Assembly: GCA_020430845.1 (NCBI GenBank)
Contig: JAGQJA010000263.1
Location: forward strand, 1-34,636
Origin: Myxococcales bacterium
GTDB taxonomy: Bacteria; Myxococcota_A; Polyangia; Polyangiales; Polyangiaceae
Length of the DNA stretch: 34,636 nucleotides
Direction: 5' to 3'
Shown piece after piece: positions 25,258-33,131 of the stretch. Each line of letters starts with the position of its first letter. Position 1 is the stretch's first letter. The notes below the pieces were generated by a model. It was not told the origin of the DNA. It was given only the letters and a program-made list of their open reading frames with translations, and made no database searches. The translations under genes and the position numbers were made by a program.

Positions 25258-26133
25258 ATGAGAATCCTCAAGTTCCAGATCCGCCACAACACCGGGCAGA
25301 TCGAGCAGATCAACGTCGAGACCGAGCGCGTGCTCATCGGCAGCGGCGCGCACTGCGAGATCCGCCTTCCGCTCGATCAGGCGCGCGTCGAGCACGTGCT
25401 CATCGAGCTGGGCCCGGCCGGCGTCTTCGCGCGGGCGCTGAGCTTCGAGCCGGCGCCGATGATCAACAACATCCCCTTCACCCAGGCGCCGCTGCCGCCC
25501 GAGTCCGTGCTCGGCGTCAACCAGGTGCAGATCCAGGTGATGGTGGCCGAGGGCGAGCTCGGCGCGGGCGGCTCGGGCCAAGAGAAGAAGAAGGCGAGCC
25601 CCGGCGCGCTCATCGCGCTGCTGCTCATGCTGCCCGCCGCGGGCTACCTGTTCCTCGTCGACGACGAGCCGACCGGGATGGCGTCGGCCGCGCCCAAGCA
25701 ACCTCCCGAGCTGTGGGACGCCGCCGGCGCGCAGTGTCCCCATACGGGCGGCCAGGCGAGCGCGTTCGCCCAAGAACAGATGCAGATCGCAGACGCCAAA
25801 CGTGAGCGCCGTCCGTTCCACGTGCAGGACGGGATCCAAGCCGTGCCCATCTACGAGAAGGTCGCGACGTGTTTTCGCGCCGGCGGCGACCCACAATCGG
25901 CGGCCCTCGCCGAAGAGGCCTCGAAGTACCTACGTCGCGAAATCACTGAGGATTTCAGGACCCGACGAGTACGCCTGGAGCATGCGTTGGCTGTGCAAGA
26001 CTACGCAAGTGCTCAAAAGGAGGTCCGAATTCTTCTACAATTCGTGGAGGGCAAGACGGGCGACTACGTCACATGGCTCTCCAACCTCGACCGGAACCTC
26101 AAACTCCGCGTAGGCCGGCAGGACAAGAACTGA
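25258..26133 (+). CDS. Membrane protein with degenerate FHA domain and helical C-terminal region
   Basis: A 291-residue protein. The N-terminal 100 residues have an FHA-like beta pattern (ERVLIGSGAHCEIRLPLDQA, then VEHVLIELGPAGVFARAL), but the phosphothreonine-contact motifs SRxH and NG are replaced (ARVEH, INN), so binding may be lost. After a Gly/Lys linker there is one membrane segment (about 119-138: GALIALLLMLPAAGYLFLV). The C-terminal part is helical and TPR-like (VATCFRAGGDPQSAALAEEA, DYASAQKEVRILLQFVEG). The topology is FHA inside, helices outside. It lies one base after tadC and before the TadD-like gene. Probably an adaptor linking platform and periplasm. The last 200 bp have lower GC and rarer codons than the neighbours. 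Confidence 0.8.
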   Translation: MRILKFQIRHNTGQIEQINVETERVLIGSGAHCEIRLPLDQARVEHVLIELGPAGVFARALSFEPAPMINNIPFTQAPLPPESVLGVNQVQIQVMVAEGELGAGGSGQEKKKASPGALIALLLMLPAAGYLFLVDDEPTGMASAAPKQPPELWDAAGAQCPHTGGQASAFAQEQMQIADAKRERRPFHVQDGIQAVPIYEKVATCFRAGGDPQSAALAEEASKYLRREITEDFRTRRVRLEHALAVQDYASAQKEVRILLQFVEGKTGDYVTWLSNLDRNLKLRVGRQDKN

Positions 26134-26696
26134 GCGGCCGGGCGGCGATCTGCGCGATCGCGGTGCTCTGTTGCGCCTGCGCGGCCACCCCGGCCCAGCA
26201 GGCGCAGGCGAGCATGGCGACGATGGCGAACGAGCAGTCCCAGGACAAGCTGTTCGATCGCGGGCGCGCGTTCGCCGCCGTCGGGGACTCGACGCGCGCC
26301 GAGGAGTACCTCGCAGCCGCGCTGCAACGTGGCGCAGATCCCGCGAAGGTCATCCCCGTCTTGTTGGACGTGTGCATCCGCGACGGCCGGTACCGTTCTG
26401 CCATTTTTTATGCCGAAAACCACCTCCGCACACATCCTGCGGACGTGCCCACGCGCTTCGTGCTCGGAACCCTGTACGCCGCCATCGGCGAAGGCCCTCG
26501 CGCCAAGGAGCACCTCGAGCGTGTGGTCGAAGCCAAGCCCAACGAGGCGCGCGCGCACTACGCTCTCGCTGTGCTCATGCGCGATCAGCAGGACCCCGTG
26601 GGGGCCGACCGCCACTTTCGCGAATACCTGCGGCTCGCGCCCGACGGCTCACACGCCGAAGAAGCGCGCGCGTCCCTGCTGACGAGGATGCCGTGA
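26073..26696 (+). CDS. TadD-like TPR lipoprotein
   Basis: About 207 residues from ATG 26073. A hydrophobic signal with a lipobox-like end (AAICAIAVLCCACAATP) is followed by TPR repeats: KLFDRGRAFAAVGDSTRAEE, then RFVLGTLYAAIGEGPRAKEH, ARAHYALAVLMRDQQDP and ADRHFREYLRLAPDG. Tad loci usually encode TadD, a TPR lipoprotein needed for secretin assembly; position and domains fit. The start is uncertain: ATG 26073 lies 61 bp inside the upstream gene with no ribosome-binding site. A CTG at 26130 overlaps the upstream stop (CTGA), has AGGA six nt before it, and would start exactly at the signal peptide. The stop overlaps the GTG of the second CpaF gene. Confidence 0.8.
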   Translation: MALQPRPEPQTPRRPAGQELSGRAAICAIAVLCCACAATPAQQAQASMATMANEQSQDKLFDRGRAFAAVGDSTRAEEYLAAALQRGADPAKVIPVLLDVCIRDGRYRSAIFYAENHLRTHPADVPTRFVLGTLYAAIGEGPRAKEHLERVVEAKPNEARAHYALAVLMRDQQDPVGADRHFREYLRLAPDGSHAEEARASLLTRMP

Positions 26697-27841
26697 GCGA
26701 AGAGCTGATCCCGAAGGCCGTCTTCGAAGAGACGCTGCTGCAGTTCTTCGGGCCGATCCGCGAGTTTCTCGAAGACCCGGCGGTCAGCGACATCATGATC
26801 AACGGGCCCGACCAGATCTACGTCGAGAAGAAGGGCCTCTTGCACCTCACCAAGGCGCGCTTCGAGAGCCGCGAGGCGCTCGTGTCGGCGCTGCGCAACG
26901 CGGCGCAGTTCGTGGGCAAGCACGTCGACGAGATGCGGCCCATCCTCGAGGGACGTCTGCCCGACGGCTCGCGCATCGAGGCCATCCTCCCGCCCGCCGC
27001 GCCCGACGGGCCGTGCGTCTCGATCCGCCGGTTCTTCAAGGAGACGCTGACCGTCGACCGCCTCATCGGCTTCGGCGCCATGACCGAGGAGGTCGCGCTG
27101 TCGCTCCAGGCGATCGTCGCGGCCAAGCTCAACGTGCTCGTCGCCGGCGGCACGGGCAGCGGCAAGACGTCGATGCTCAACGCGCTCTCGTCGTACATCC
27201 CCGACGGCGAGCGCGTCGTCGTCATCGAGGACTCGCGCGAGCTCCAGCTGCAGCGCGCGCACGTGTGCATGCTCGAGGCGCGTCCGCCCGACCCGCGCGG
27301 CCGCGGCGAGGTGACGATCCGCGATCTGTTCCGCGCGACGCTCCGCCTGCGCCCCGACCGCATCGTCGTGGGAGAGATCCGCGGCGGTGAGGCGCTCGAC
27401 CTGATCCAGGCCATGACCTCGGGTCACGGCGGCTGCCTCTCGACGCTGCACGCCACGTATCCCCGCGACACGACCTCGCGCTTCGAGACGATGGCCATGA
27501 TGAGCGACATCGAGATGCCGCTCACCGCGCTGCGCGTGCAGCTCGCGTCGGCCGTCAACGTCATCGTGCAGGTCTCTCGACTGCAGGACGGCAGCCGCAA
27601 GATCACCCACGTGACCGAGGTGCTGGGCTACGACGCCACGGCGGGCCAGTACCAGATGCAGGACATCTTCGAGCGCCGCTATCACGGCTTCGACGAGCGG
27701 GGTCAGCTCATCAGCGACATCGTCCCCTCCGGCATCTTGCCCGTGTGTCTGCCGCAGCTCCACGAGCACGGCGTCGACCTGCCCGCGTCGGTATACGAGG
27801 CCGCCAAGCAGCAACCATCGTCGCGCGGACACTATGGCTAA
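26693..27841 (+). CDS. Second CpaF/TadA-type secretion ATPase (no FHA domain)
   Basis: A 382-residue ATPase. The N-terminal domain (FFGPIREFLEDPAVSDIMIN, QIYVEKKG) and the RecA-like core are complete: Walker A GGTGSGKTSMLN (about 152-163), VVVIEDSRELQLQ, RPDRIVVGEIRGGEALDLI, and the His-box LSTLHATYP. It lacks both the FHA domain and the 100-residue linker of the ATPase at 21576 and differs from it throughout, so it is a paralogue rather than a recent copy. It may drive a distinct step (for example retraction or a minor-pilin system) or form mixed complexes. The GTG start at 26693 overlaps the upstream stop (GTGA); its 3' end overlaps the next gene by 8 bp. Confidence 0.92.
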   Translation: MSEELIPKAVFEETLLQFFGPIREFLEDPAVSDIMINGPDQIYVEKKGLLHLTKARFESREALVSALRNAAQFVGKHVDEMRPILEGRLPDGSRIEAILPPAAPDGPCVSIRRFFKETLTVDRLIGFGAMTEEVALSLQAIVAAKLNVLVAGGTGSGKTSMLNALSSYIPDGERVVVIEDSRELQLQRAHVCMLEARPPDPRGRGEVTIRDLFRATLRLRPDRIVVGEIRGGEALDLIQAMTSGHGGCLSTLHATYPRDTTSRFETMAMMSDIEMPLTALRVQLASAVNVIVQVSRLQDGSRKITHVTEVLGYDATAGQYQMQDIFERRYHGFDERGQLISDIVPSGILPVCLPQLHEHGVDLPASVYEAAKQQPSSRGHYG

Positions 27842-29525
27842 TCCCGCGACGACCCACGTCATCGAGATCGAGGCGGGCATCGGGGAGCCAGCGTTCATCC
27901 CGCTCTGCATGGGGCAAGAGCTGCAGCCGATCAGCGTCGGCAAGAAGGGCATGTGGCGCATCGAGTCGCCCAAGGTGCTCGACGTGCACGCGTTCGTGTA
28001 CTTCGACGGCAGCGCGCTCTTTCTCCAGAGCGCGGATGAGTCGTCGGCGGCCGTCGTCGACGGCGCGCTCGTGGGCAAGGCGTGGACGGAGCTGCACGCT
28101 CCCTGCTCGATCGACATCGGCGCCGCGCGCCTTCGTTTTCGTTCGCTCATCGCGCAGGCCCAACCTGCCCCGCCGCCGCCCGCGCCCATGCAGCCGGCGC
28201 CCATGCCCCCGCCGCCCATCCACCAGCAGCACGCCGTGGGCGCGCCGGCGCCCCCGCCCGCGCCGCCGTCACGCGGTCGCAACGAGCGCCCGTTCGCTCC
28301 GGGCGCGTTCTCGAGCGGCGCAGAAGACGAGTCGACCCGGGTCGCGCCTCTCGAGACGAGCCGCGCCGGCGCGCTGCCCAAGCCCCCGCGCGAACAGGGG
28401 AGCGTCCGCCCGGCCGCGGGTCGACCACCTGAAGAGGACGTGCTCACCCGGCCCGAGGCGGCCCAGACCGGGTCGGGGCCGATGGCGATGCAGGCGCCGC
28501 CGGCGATGGGCAGCGGTCCGGGCGTGCCCAGCGGGCCCATGCAGCCCATGGCGCCGATGGCGCCGATGCAGAACGGCGCGCCGCCGGGGTACGCGCCCGG
28601 CTACGGGCCATCGCAGCCGCCCAACCCCTACCCGACCGGACCGCAGGGCCCGTTCCCCGAGCAGCAGTTCGGCCCGCCCCCGCAGCAGTTTGCCGGACCG
28701 CCGAGCGGGCCCTACCCGCAGCAGCCGGGTTTTGGCAACGCCTCGCAGAGCGGCGGGTACAACGCGTCGATGGGGGGCTTCGGCAACGCGTCGATGGGGC
28801 CACCGCCCGGCCCACCGCAAGATCCGGAGAGCTTCGCCGCCAAGTGGGAGGCGATGCCGGGGCCCCGCAAGATCCTCCTCGTGATGGCGCCGTTCGTCCT
28901 GCTCGCCACCGGCTACGTGCTCTTGTTCGACGACGCGCCTGCCCGGCCGACCCGTCCCACCGCCGCCGCCGACGCGGGCGTCCTCGACGCGGGCGCGCTC
29001 GCCGTCCCGGCGACCACGGGCCAGGTGCCTCCCCCCGGCACGACGGTCGCCGTTCCGGGCACCCTCACGGCCCCTCCCCCGGGCACCCCCGGCGTGCCGG
29101 GGACCGCGCCCCCCACGGCCCCTCCTGGCCTGACCGCCCCGCCGCCCACGGTCGCCGTCAGCCCCACGGCACCCCCCGGTACAGCCCCACCGCCCGTGAC
29201 GGCTCCCACGCCGGTCACGGCCGCGCCGCCCGGTACGGCCCCACCGCCCACCACGGCGACCGCAGCGGCCACCGAAGCGCCGCCCGCCGCGAGCGCGCTG
29301 ATGGCCCCCAACACCAACAAGTCGTGGGAGCGCGTCGCCGTCGACTTCCTCGCGGTGGGCAACTACGCCAAAGCTGCGGAGATCTATGAGTATCTCGCGA
29401 GCGTCACGCCCGATCCCCAGGCGCGGGTCACCTACAGCGAGGCCGCTCGCATCCTCCGCATGCAGATCGACGCCGGGACGGTGGCGCCCCCCGGCGGCGG
29501 GCCGGGCCCGGTCCCGCCCCAGTGA
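27834..29525 (+). CDS. Large FHA-like/Pro-rich/TM/TPR protein
   Basis: A 563-residue protein. Residues 1-105 form a divergent FHA-like beta fold (GKKGMWRIESPKVLDVHAFV, ALFLQSADESSAAVVDGALV, CSIDIGAARLRF) without clear phosphothreonine contacts. A 230-residue Pro/Gly/Gln/Met-rich region follows, then one membrane segment (about 346-364: ILLVMAPFVLLATGYVLLF) and a second Pro/Thr/Ala-rich stretch. The C-terminal 65 residues are helical and TPR-like (SWERVAVDFLAVGNYAKAAE, IYEYLASVTPDP). The order FHA-TM-TPR is the same as in the protein at 25258, so the two may be functional partners or distant paralogues. The low-complexity arms could span the periplasm. ATG 27834 lies inside the end of the CpaF2 gene. 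It is the last gene of the Tad locus. Confidence 0.82.
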   Translation: MANPATTHVIEIEAGIGEPAFIPLCMGQELQPISVGKKGMWRIESPKVLDVHAFVYFDGSALFLQSADESSAAVVDGALVGKAWTELHAPCSIDIGAARLRFRSLIAQAQPAPPPPAPMQPAPMPPPPIHQQHAVGAPAPPPAPPSRGRNERPFAPGAFSSGAEDESTRVAPLETSRAGALPKPPREQGSVRPAAGRPPEEDVLTRPEAAQTGSGPMAMQAPPAMGSGPGVPSGPMQPMAPMAPMQNGAPPGYAPGYGPSQPPNPYPTGPQGPFPEQQFGPPPQQFAGPPSGPYPQQPGFGNASQSGGYNASMGGFGNASMGPPPGPPQDPESFAAKWEAMPGPRKILLVMAPFVLLATGYVLLFDDAPARPTRPTAAADAGVLDAGALAVPATTGQVPPPGTTVAVPGTLTAPPPGTPGVPGTAPPTAPPGLTAPPPTVAVSPTAPPGTAPPPVTAPTPVTAAPPGTAPPPTTATAAATEAPPAASALMAPNTNKSWERVAVDFLAVGNYAKAAEIYEYLASVTPDPQARVTYSEAARILRMQIDAGTVAPPGGGPGPVPPQ

Positions 29526-29930
29526 CCCGGGCTCGTCGCGCGGGCGGCTGTGAGGGGCCGCCCCCCACCCTCCCACGCCGGAACGTTACGGAGGCTCGGG
29601 CCCCTACGGGTGTGGCCTCTCCCCCCCGGGTCACACGGAGGATCCATGAGGCGCGCGTGCGATGGCACGGGCCGTCCACCGACGGACAGGGGACGCCCCC
29701 GCCGAACAAATTGCGCGGCTCGGAGCTCACCGCACGGCGCCACCTCGCCAACTCGCGAAAAGCCGACAGCGTGACTGGAATATTCCGTTGGTGGGCTGGT
29801 GGTGCCCCGGTCCGGGACGGGGGTCCGCACGGATCCATCGCCTCGGGCACCCACATGTAGGTGCGCGCGTTTCCTCAGGATTTTCAAGCGGACAGAGATG
29901 GAACCACCTGTGCTTAGGAGACAACGAGGG
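29526..29930 (+). other. Gene-free interval between Tad locus and heme-lipoprotein operon
   Basis: I see no convincing gene in these 405 bp; the short frames here have poor codon pattern. Locally AT-richer spots contain a perfect 10-bp palindrome GGAATATTCC (29777-29786) and a TTTTC tract at 29880-29885, so promoter or operator elements for the downstream operon are plausible. No clear -35/-10 pair or T-run terminator was found. Confidence 0.5.
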
Positions 29931-31118
29931 ATGATGAAGAGAGCGCTTTGGCTTCTGGCAGCGGGTGTCGTCGTCGCGGCGGGTGCGCCCGCGTGCTCGG
30001 ACGACGCGGCGGGCGAGCTCAATCGGGGACCGCGCGGGACCAGCAGCGGCAACCCGAACGACCCCAACGACCCGAACAACCCCAACAACCCCGCCAATCA
30101 AGTCCCGCCGGAGGAGCAGCTCTTCCGCAAGGTGGAGCCCGACCTCCAGAAGAAGTGCGGCGGCTCCTGCCACACCGACGGCACGTACGTGCCGAAGCCG
30201 CCCCAGTTCTTGGCGCCGCCCGACGCGTACAAGTCGATCAAGGGCTACCCGAGCGCGGTCACCAAGGACGTCTACGCCAGCAGCCTGCTCTCCAAGGGCC
30301 CGCACGCCGGCCCGGCGGTCAACACCGACCCCGAGTTCGAGAAGAAGCTCGTCGAGTGGCTCACGGCCGAGTCGCTGGCGCTCGCGGCGCAGAAGCTCCC
30401 GTCGACCCCGCCCTTCCAGGTGCAGAACGGCCCCAACGACATCGATCTCACCCCCGCGGCGACGGGCGGCCTCACCGGCGTGCACCTCACTTTCGACGCG
30501 TCGCTGGTCGGCACGATCCTCCAGCTCGTCAACATCAAGCTCGTCGCGCCGGCCGGCCAGGACGTCCACATCCTCCAGCCCCGTTTCGTCAAGGTGAAGG
30601 CCGACAACAGCGAGGTCGTCGACGACAGCTTCTCGAACCTCGATCAGACGGTGCCCGGCGGCGCGGCCACGACGATGTCCCCCGGCCTGGTGCTCTTCTC
30701 CTCGCCGGATTGGTTCCCCTTCGATCTGGGCGCCGAGAAGCTCCGCGTCGAGGTGCAGAAGCTCGAGAAGGGCAAGGTCCAGGTCATCCAGGGCCCCGCG
30801 GCGTGCAAGGACGCGAACGCGTTCGGCGCGCAGGTCGCGGGGCTGCTCCGCGGCGGCTCGGGCATCAACTGCGCGGCCGGCAACTGCCACGGGGGCGGCG
30901 TCGGCGGCTACAGCCTCGCGGGCATCGCCAACAACGGCAACAACTTCGCCGACGCCTGCGCCGCCACGTTGCCCAAGCTCAATCAGGGCGCGGCGGCCAA
31001 CAGCCTCATCATCCAGAAGGCCGTCAACGCCGGTACGCCTCACTCGGGCGGCAAGGTGAACAACGGTCAGGCGTTCACGAACGCGTTCGTGAACAACATC
31101 AACACCATCTTCTTCTGA
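29931..31118 (+). CDS. Lipoprotein with two variant c-type-heme-like motifs
   Basis: A 395-residue lipoprotein. The signal peptide ends in a lipobox (AAGAPACS), followed by an NPND/NPNN repeat tether (about 41-54). CGGSCH begins at residue 76, a CX3CH variant of the heme c site, within a block resembling cytochrome c-like domains (KVEPDLQKKCGGSCHTDG). The central region is beta-rich (DIDLTPAATGGLTGVHLTFD). A second CAAGNCHGGG motif (CX4CH) begins near residue 314 in a C-terminal domain ending KAVNAGTPHSGGKVNN. Whether these non-standard spacings bind heme is unknown. The start is ATG 29931 (another ATG follows at once), with AGGAG about ten nt upstream. It is first of four same-strand genes and probably an outer-membrane-anchored redox or binding protein. 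Confidence 0.8.
   Translation: MMKRALWLLAAGVVVAAGAPACSDDAAGELNRGPRGTSSGNPNDPNDPNNPNNPANQVPPEEQLFRKVEPDLQKKCGGSCHTDGTYVPKPPQFLAPPDAYKSIKGYPSAVTKDVYASSLLSKGPHAGPAVNTDPEFEKKLVEWLTAESLALAAQKLPSTPPFQVQNGPNDIDLTPAATGGLTGVHLTFDASLVGTILQLVNIKLVAPAGQDVHILQPRFVKVKADNSEVVDDSFSNLDQTVPGGAATTMSPGLVLFSSPDWFPFDLGAEKLRVEVQKLEKGKVQVIQGPAACKDANAFGAQVAGLLRGGSGINCAAGNCHGGGVGGYSLAGIANNGNNFADACAATLPKLNQGAAANSLIIQKAVNAGTPHSGGKVNNGQAFTNAFVNNINTIFF
30051..30092 (+). repeat. In-frame NPND/NPNN codon repeat
   Basis: Short tandem units AAC-CCG-AAC-GAC, ending in AAC-CCC, encode the hydrophilic tether just after the lipobox of the lipoprotein at 29931. Such tracts can vary in length between strains. Confidence 0.6.
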
Positions 31119-31185
31119 CAGCCCACGGGCTGGCTCACGGTTTGCATCTTTCCAAGGTTTGGAAAGCGAGAAAGGTAGGGACACG

Positions 31186-32418
31186 ATGCGGCGAAGCACA
31201 TTGCGATCTGTCGCTGCGATTGGGATTGGCATCGCCCTCGCGGCCTGCGGCTCTGACGAGTCGAACGGGCCGGGCGGTATCACAGGGCCGACGGGACAGA
31301 ACCCGCAGCCCGACCCCAACGCACCGGCGACGCAGACGCCCGAGGAGGAGATCCGAAAGATCCTCGACGCGCGCAAGGTCGACTACGGCGAGGCGCTCCG
31401 CACGGCGAGCCTCAAGCTCGTGGGCGAGCTCCCGACGCTGACGGAGATCCAGTCGATCGCCAACGCCGCCTCTGACAACGACAAGAAGGTCGCCTACGAG
31501 GGTCACATCGACCGCATGCTCGGCGACCCGCGCTTCACCGAGCGCATGATCGCCTACTGGAAGGACACCTTCCGCATGGGTCAGGTCGGCCAGGTCCAGC
31601 AGAACCAGCCGAACAAGGACTTCGCGCCCAACTTCGCGGCGATGAACGTCGTGCAGGACGGCGACTACCGCCAGCTCTTCACCGCGACGACGGGCACCTG
31701 CCCCACGTACGACGCGCAGACCAACACGTTCACGCCGGGCAACTGCGCGGGGACCCAGCCCACGGCCGGTATCATCACCGACCCGGGCCTGATGGCGCAC
31801 TACTTCGCCAACATGGCCTTCCGCCGCGTCCGCTTCGTCCAAGAGACGTTCGCGTGCAGCAAGTTCCCCGCGGAGTACTCCGACACGCCGCAGCCCATGG
31901 GCGCTGGCACGTACACGGGCAAGTTCGCCTTCGAGAGCATCGTCGGCAAGAAGAACACGCCCAACGCGAAGATCGACTTCCACGACACGCAGGCCGTCAT
32001 CTGCGCGAACTGCCACGCGAACCTCAACCACGTCGCGCCGCTGTTCATCTTCTTCCGCGAGAACGGCACCTACGACACGAACCCGGCGAACGTCGACGTG
32101 CGCGTCCCGATCCAGGGCACGCCCCGCGCGACCCCGGCCGACTACCTGCCCGCCGGCGAGGCGCTCGCATGGCGCTTCGGCAAGGGCATCACCGACCTGC
32201 CCTCGCTCGGGCAGGCGCTCGCCACCGACCCCGAGGTCGCGCGCTGCGCGGTCAACCGCGTCTGGAACTACGCGATGTCGCGCGGCGACATCGTGGCCGA
32301 CCAGTCGCCCGTCCCGAACGCGGTCACCGACCCGTTCATGGCGGACTTCAACGCCAACTACAAACTCAAGGAAGTCTTCCGGAAGGTCTTCAAGGCCGAA
32401 GACTTCGTGAAGTTCTAG
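31186..32418 (+). CDS. DUF1549-like lipoprotein with CxxCH motif
   Basis: A 410-residue lipoprotein (signal peptide ending ALAACG). The first domain matches the DUF1549 pattern found in cytochrome-associated proteins of Planctomycetes and Myxococcota: KLVGELPTLTEIQSI (about 75-89), then HIDRMLGDPRFTERMIAYWK (about 107-126). Near residue 273 there is CANCHANLNHVAPLFIFF, a true CxxCH heme c motif. The C-terminal part (VARCAVNRVWNYAMSRGDIV, then NANYKLKEVFRKVF) resembles the DUF1553/DUF1585-type end of this family. ATG 31186 begins the signal peptide; the in-frame codon at 31159 adds nine polar residues and is rejected. Biochemical function of the family is not established. Probably a partner of the DUF1501-like product at 33132. 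Confidence 0.82.
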   Translation: MRRSTLRSVAAIGIGIALAACGSDESNGPGGITGPTGQNPQPDPNAPATQTPEEEIRKILDARKVDYGEALRTASLKLVGELPTLTEIQSIANAASDNDKKVAYEGHIDRMLGDPRFTERMIAYWKDTFRMGQVGQVQQNQPNKDFAPNFAAMNVVQDGDYRQLFTATTGTCPTYDAQTNTFTPGNCAGTQPTAGIITDPGLMAHYFANMAFRRVRFVQETFACSKFPAEYSDTPQPMGAGTYTGKFAFESIVGKKNTPNAKIDFHDTQAVICANCHANLNHVAPLFIFFRENGTYDTNPANVDVRVPIQGTPRATPADYLPAGEALAWRFGKGITDLPSLGQALATDPEVARCAVNRVWNYAMSRGDIVADQSPVPNAVTDPFMADFNANYKLKEVFRKVFKAEDFVKF

Positions 32419-32440
32419 GACCGGAGAGGGAGAAGAGACG

Positions 32441-33118
32441 ATGAAGCGTATAGCTCTGACCCTGATCGGCATCATCGCAGCGCTCAGCATGGGCTGCGAC
32501 GATGGCACCTCCGACTCACTCACCAACGGCGGTGGCGGAGGATCTCGCGATCCGAACTCCACGGCTGGCGGCGAGAACAGCACGTACGACCACAACAACG
32601 ACCCCGGCGCGGCTTCGGGTGACTCGACGTACCAGCCTCCCGAGGCTCAGGGCGCGGCCACCGTGAAGTACCAGGGGTCGCCCGAGGTCGCGTCGCGCAT
32701 GCACGGCTGCGGCAAGATCGCCTACTCGACGCTCGGGCGCCTGCTCGACTCGCGTGGCATCGCCGGCCAAGGCAAGCAGATCTACAACGGCGCGGGAGCC
32801 ACGCTCGGCGCGCCCAACTACAACGGCCGCGTGCCGGAGGCGTCGTTCGCGTCCACGTCGGCGATGGCGAAGCTCTTCGACATCTTCACGATGGGCGCAG
32901 ACAGCGTCGTCGCCCAGAACTACAACCCGCCTGCCTGCCCGAACGTGAAGGTGGTCGACGCGGGGAAGTTCACCAAGGACGGCCTCTCGTGCCTGCTCGG
33001 CAAGCCGGCCCGCGACGAGCACGTCGCGCTGGCCAACCAGGCCATCACCCAAAACCAAACCGATGGTGCGAAGATCGCCATCGCCGCTGCCCTCGCGGCC
33101 GCGCACACCTGCGAGTGA
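32441..33118 (+). CDS. Small lipoprotein of unknown function
   Basis: A 225-residue lipoprotein. The signal peptide MKRIALTLIGIIAALSMGC gives lipobox Cys19, followed by a Gly/Ser/Asn-rich tether (about 20-65). The folded part is Ala- and Asn-rich with four Cys (HGCGK, PACPNV, LSCLLG, HTCE at the extreme C-terminus), suggesting two disulphides. No family recognised. ATG 32441 follows GGAGAGGGAGAAGAGACG. It sits between the DUF1549-like and DUF1501-like genes with gaps of 22 and 13 bp, so it belongs to the same operon. It may be an accessory subunit of the surface complex the operon appears to encode. Confidence 0.8.
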   Translation: MKRIALTLIGIIAALSMGCDDGTSDSLTNGGGGGSRDPNSTAGGENSTYDHNNDPGAASGDSTYQPPEAQGAATVKYQGSPEVASRMHGCGKIAYSTLGRLLDSRGIAGQGKQIYNGAGATLGAPNYNGRVPEASFASTSAMAKLFDIFTMGADSVVAQNYNPPACPNVKVVDAGKFTKDGLSCLLGKPARDEHVALANQAITQNQTDGAKIAIAAALAAAHTCE

Positions 33119-33131
33119 GAGGAGCCGGATC

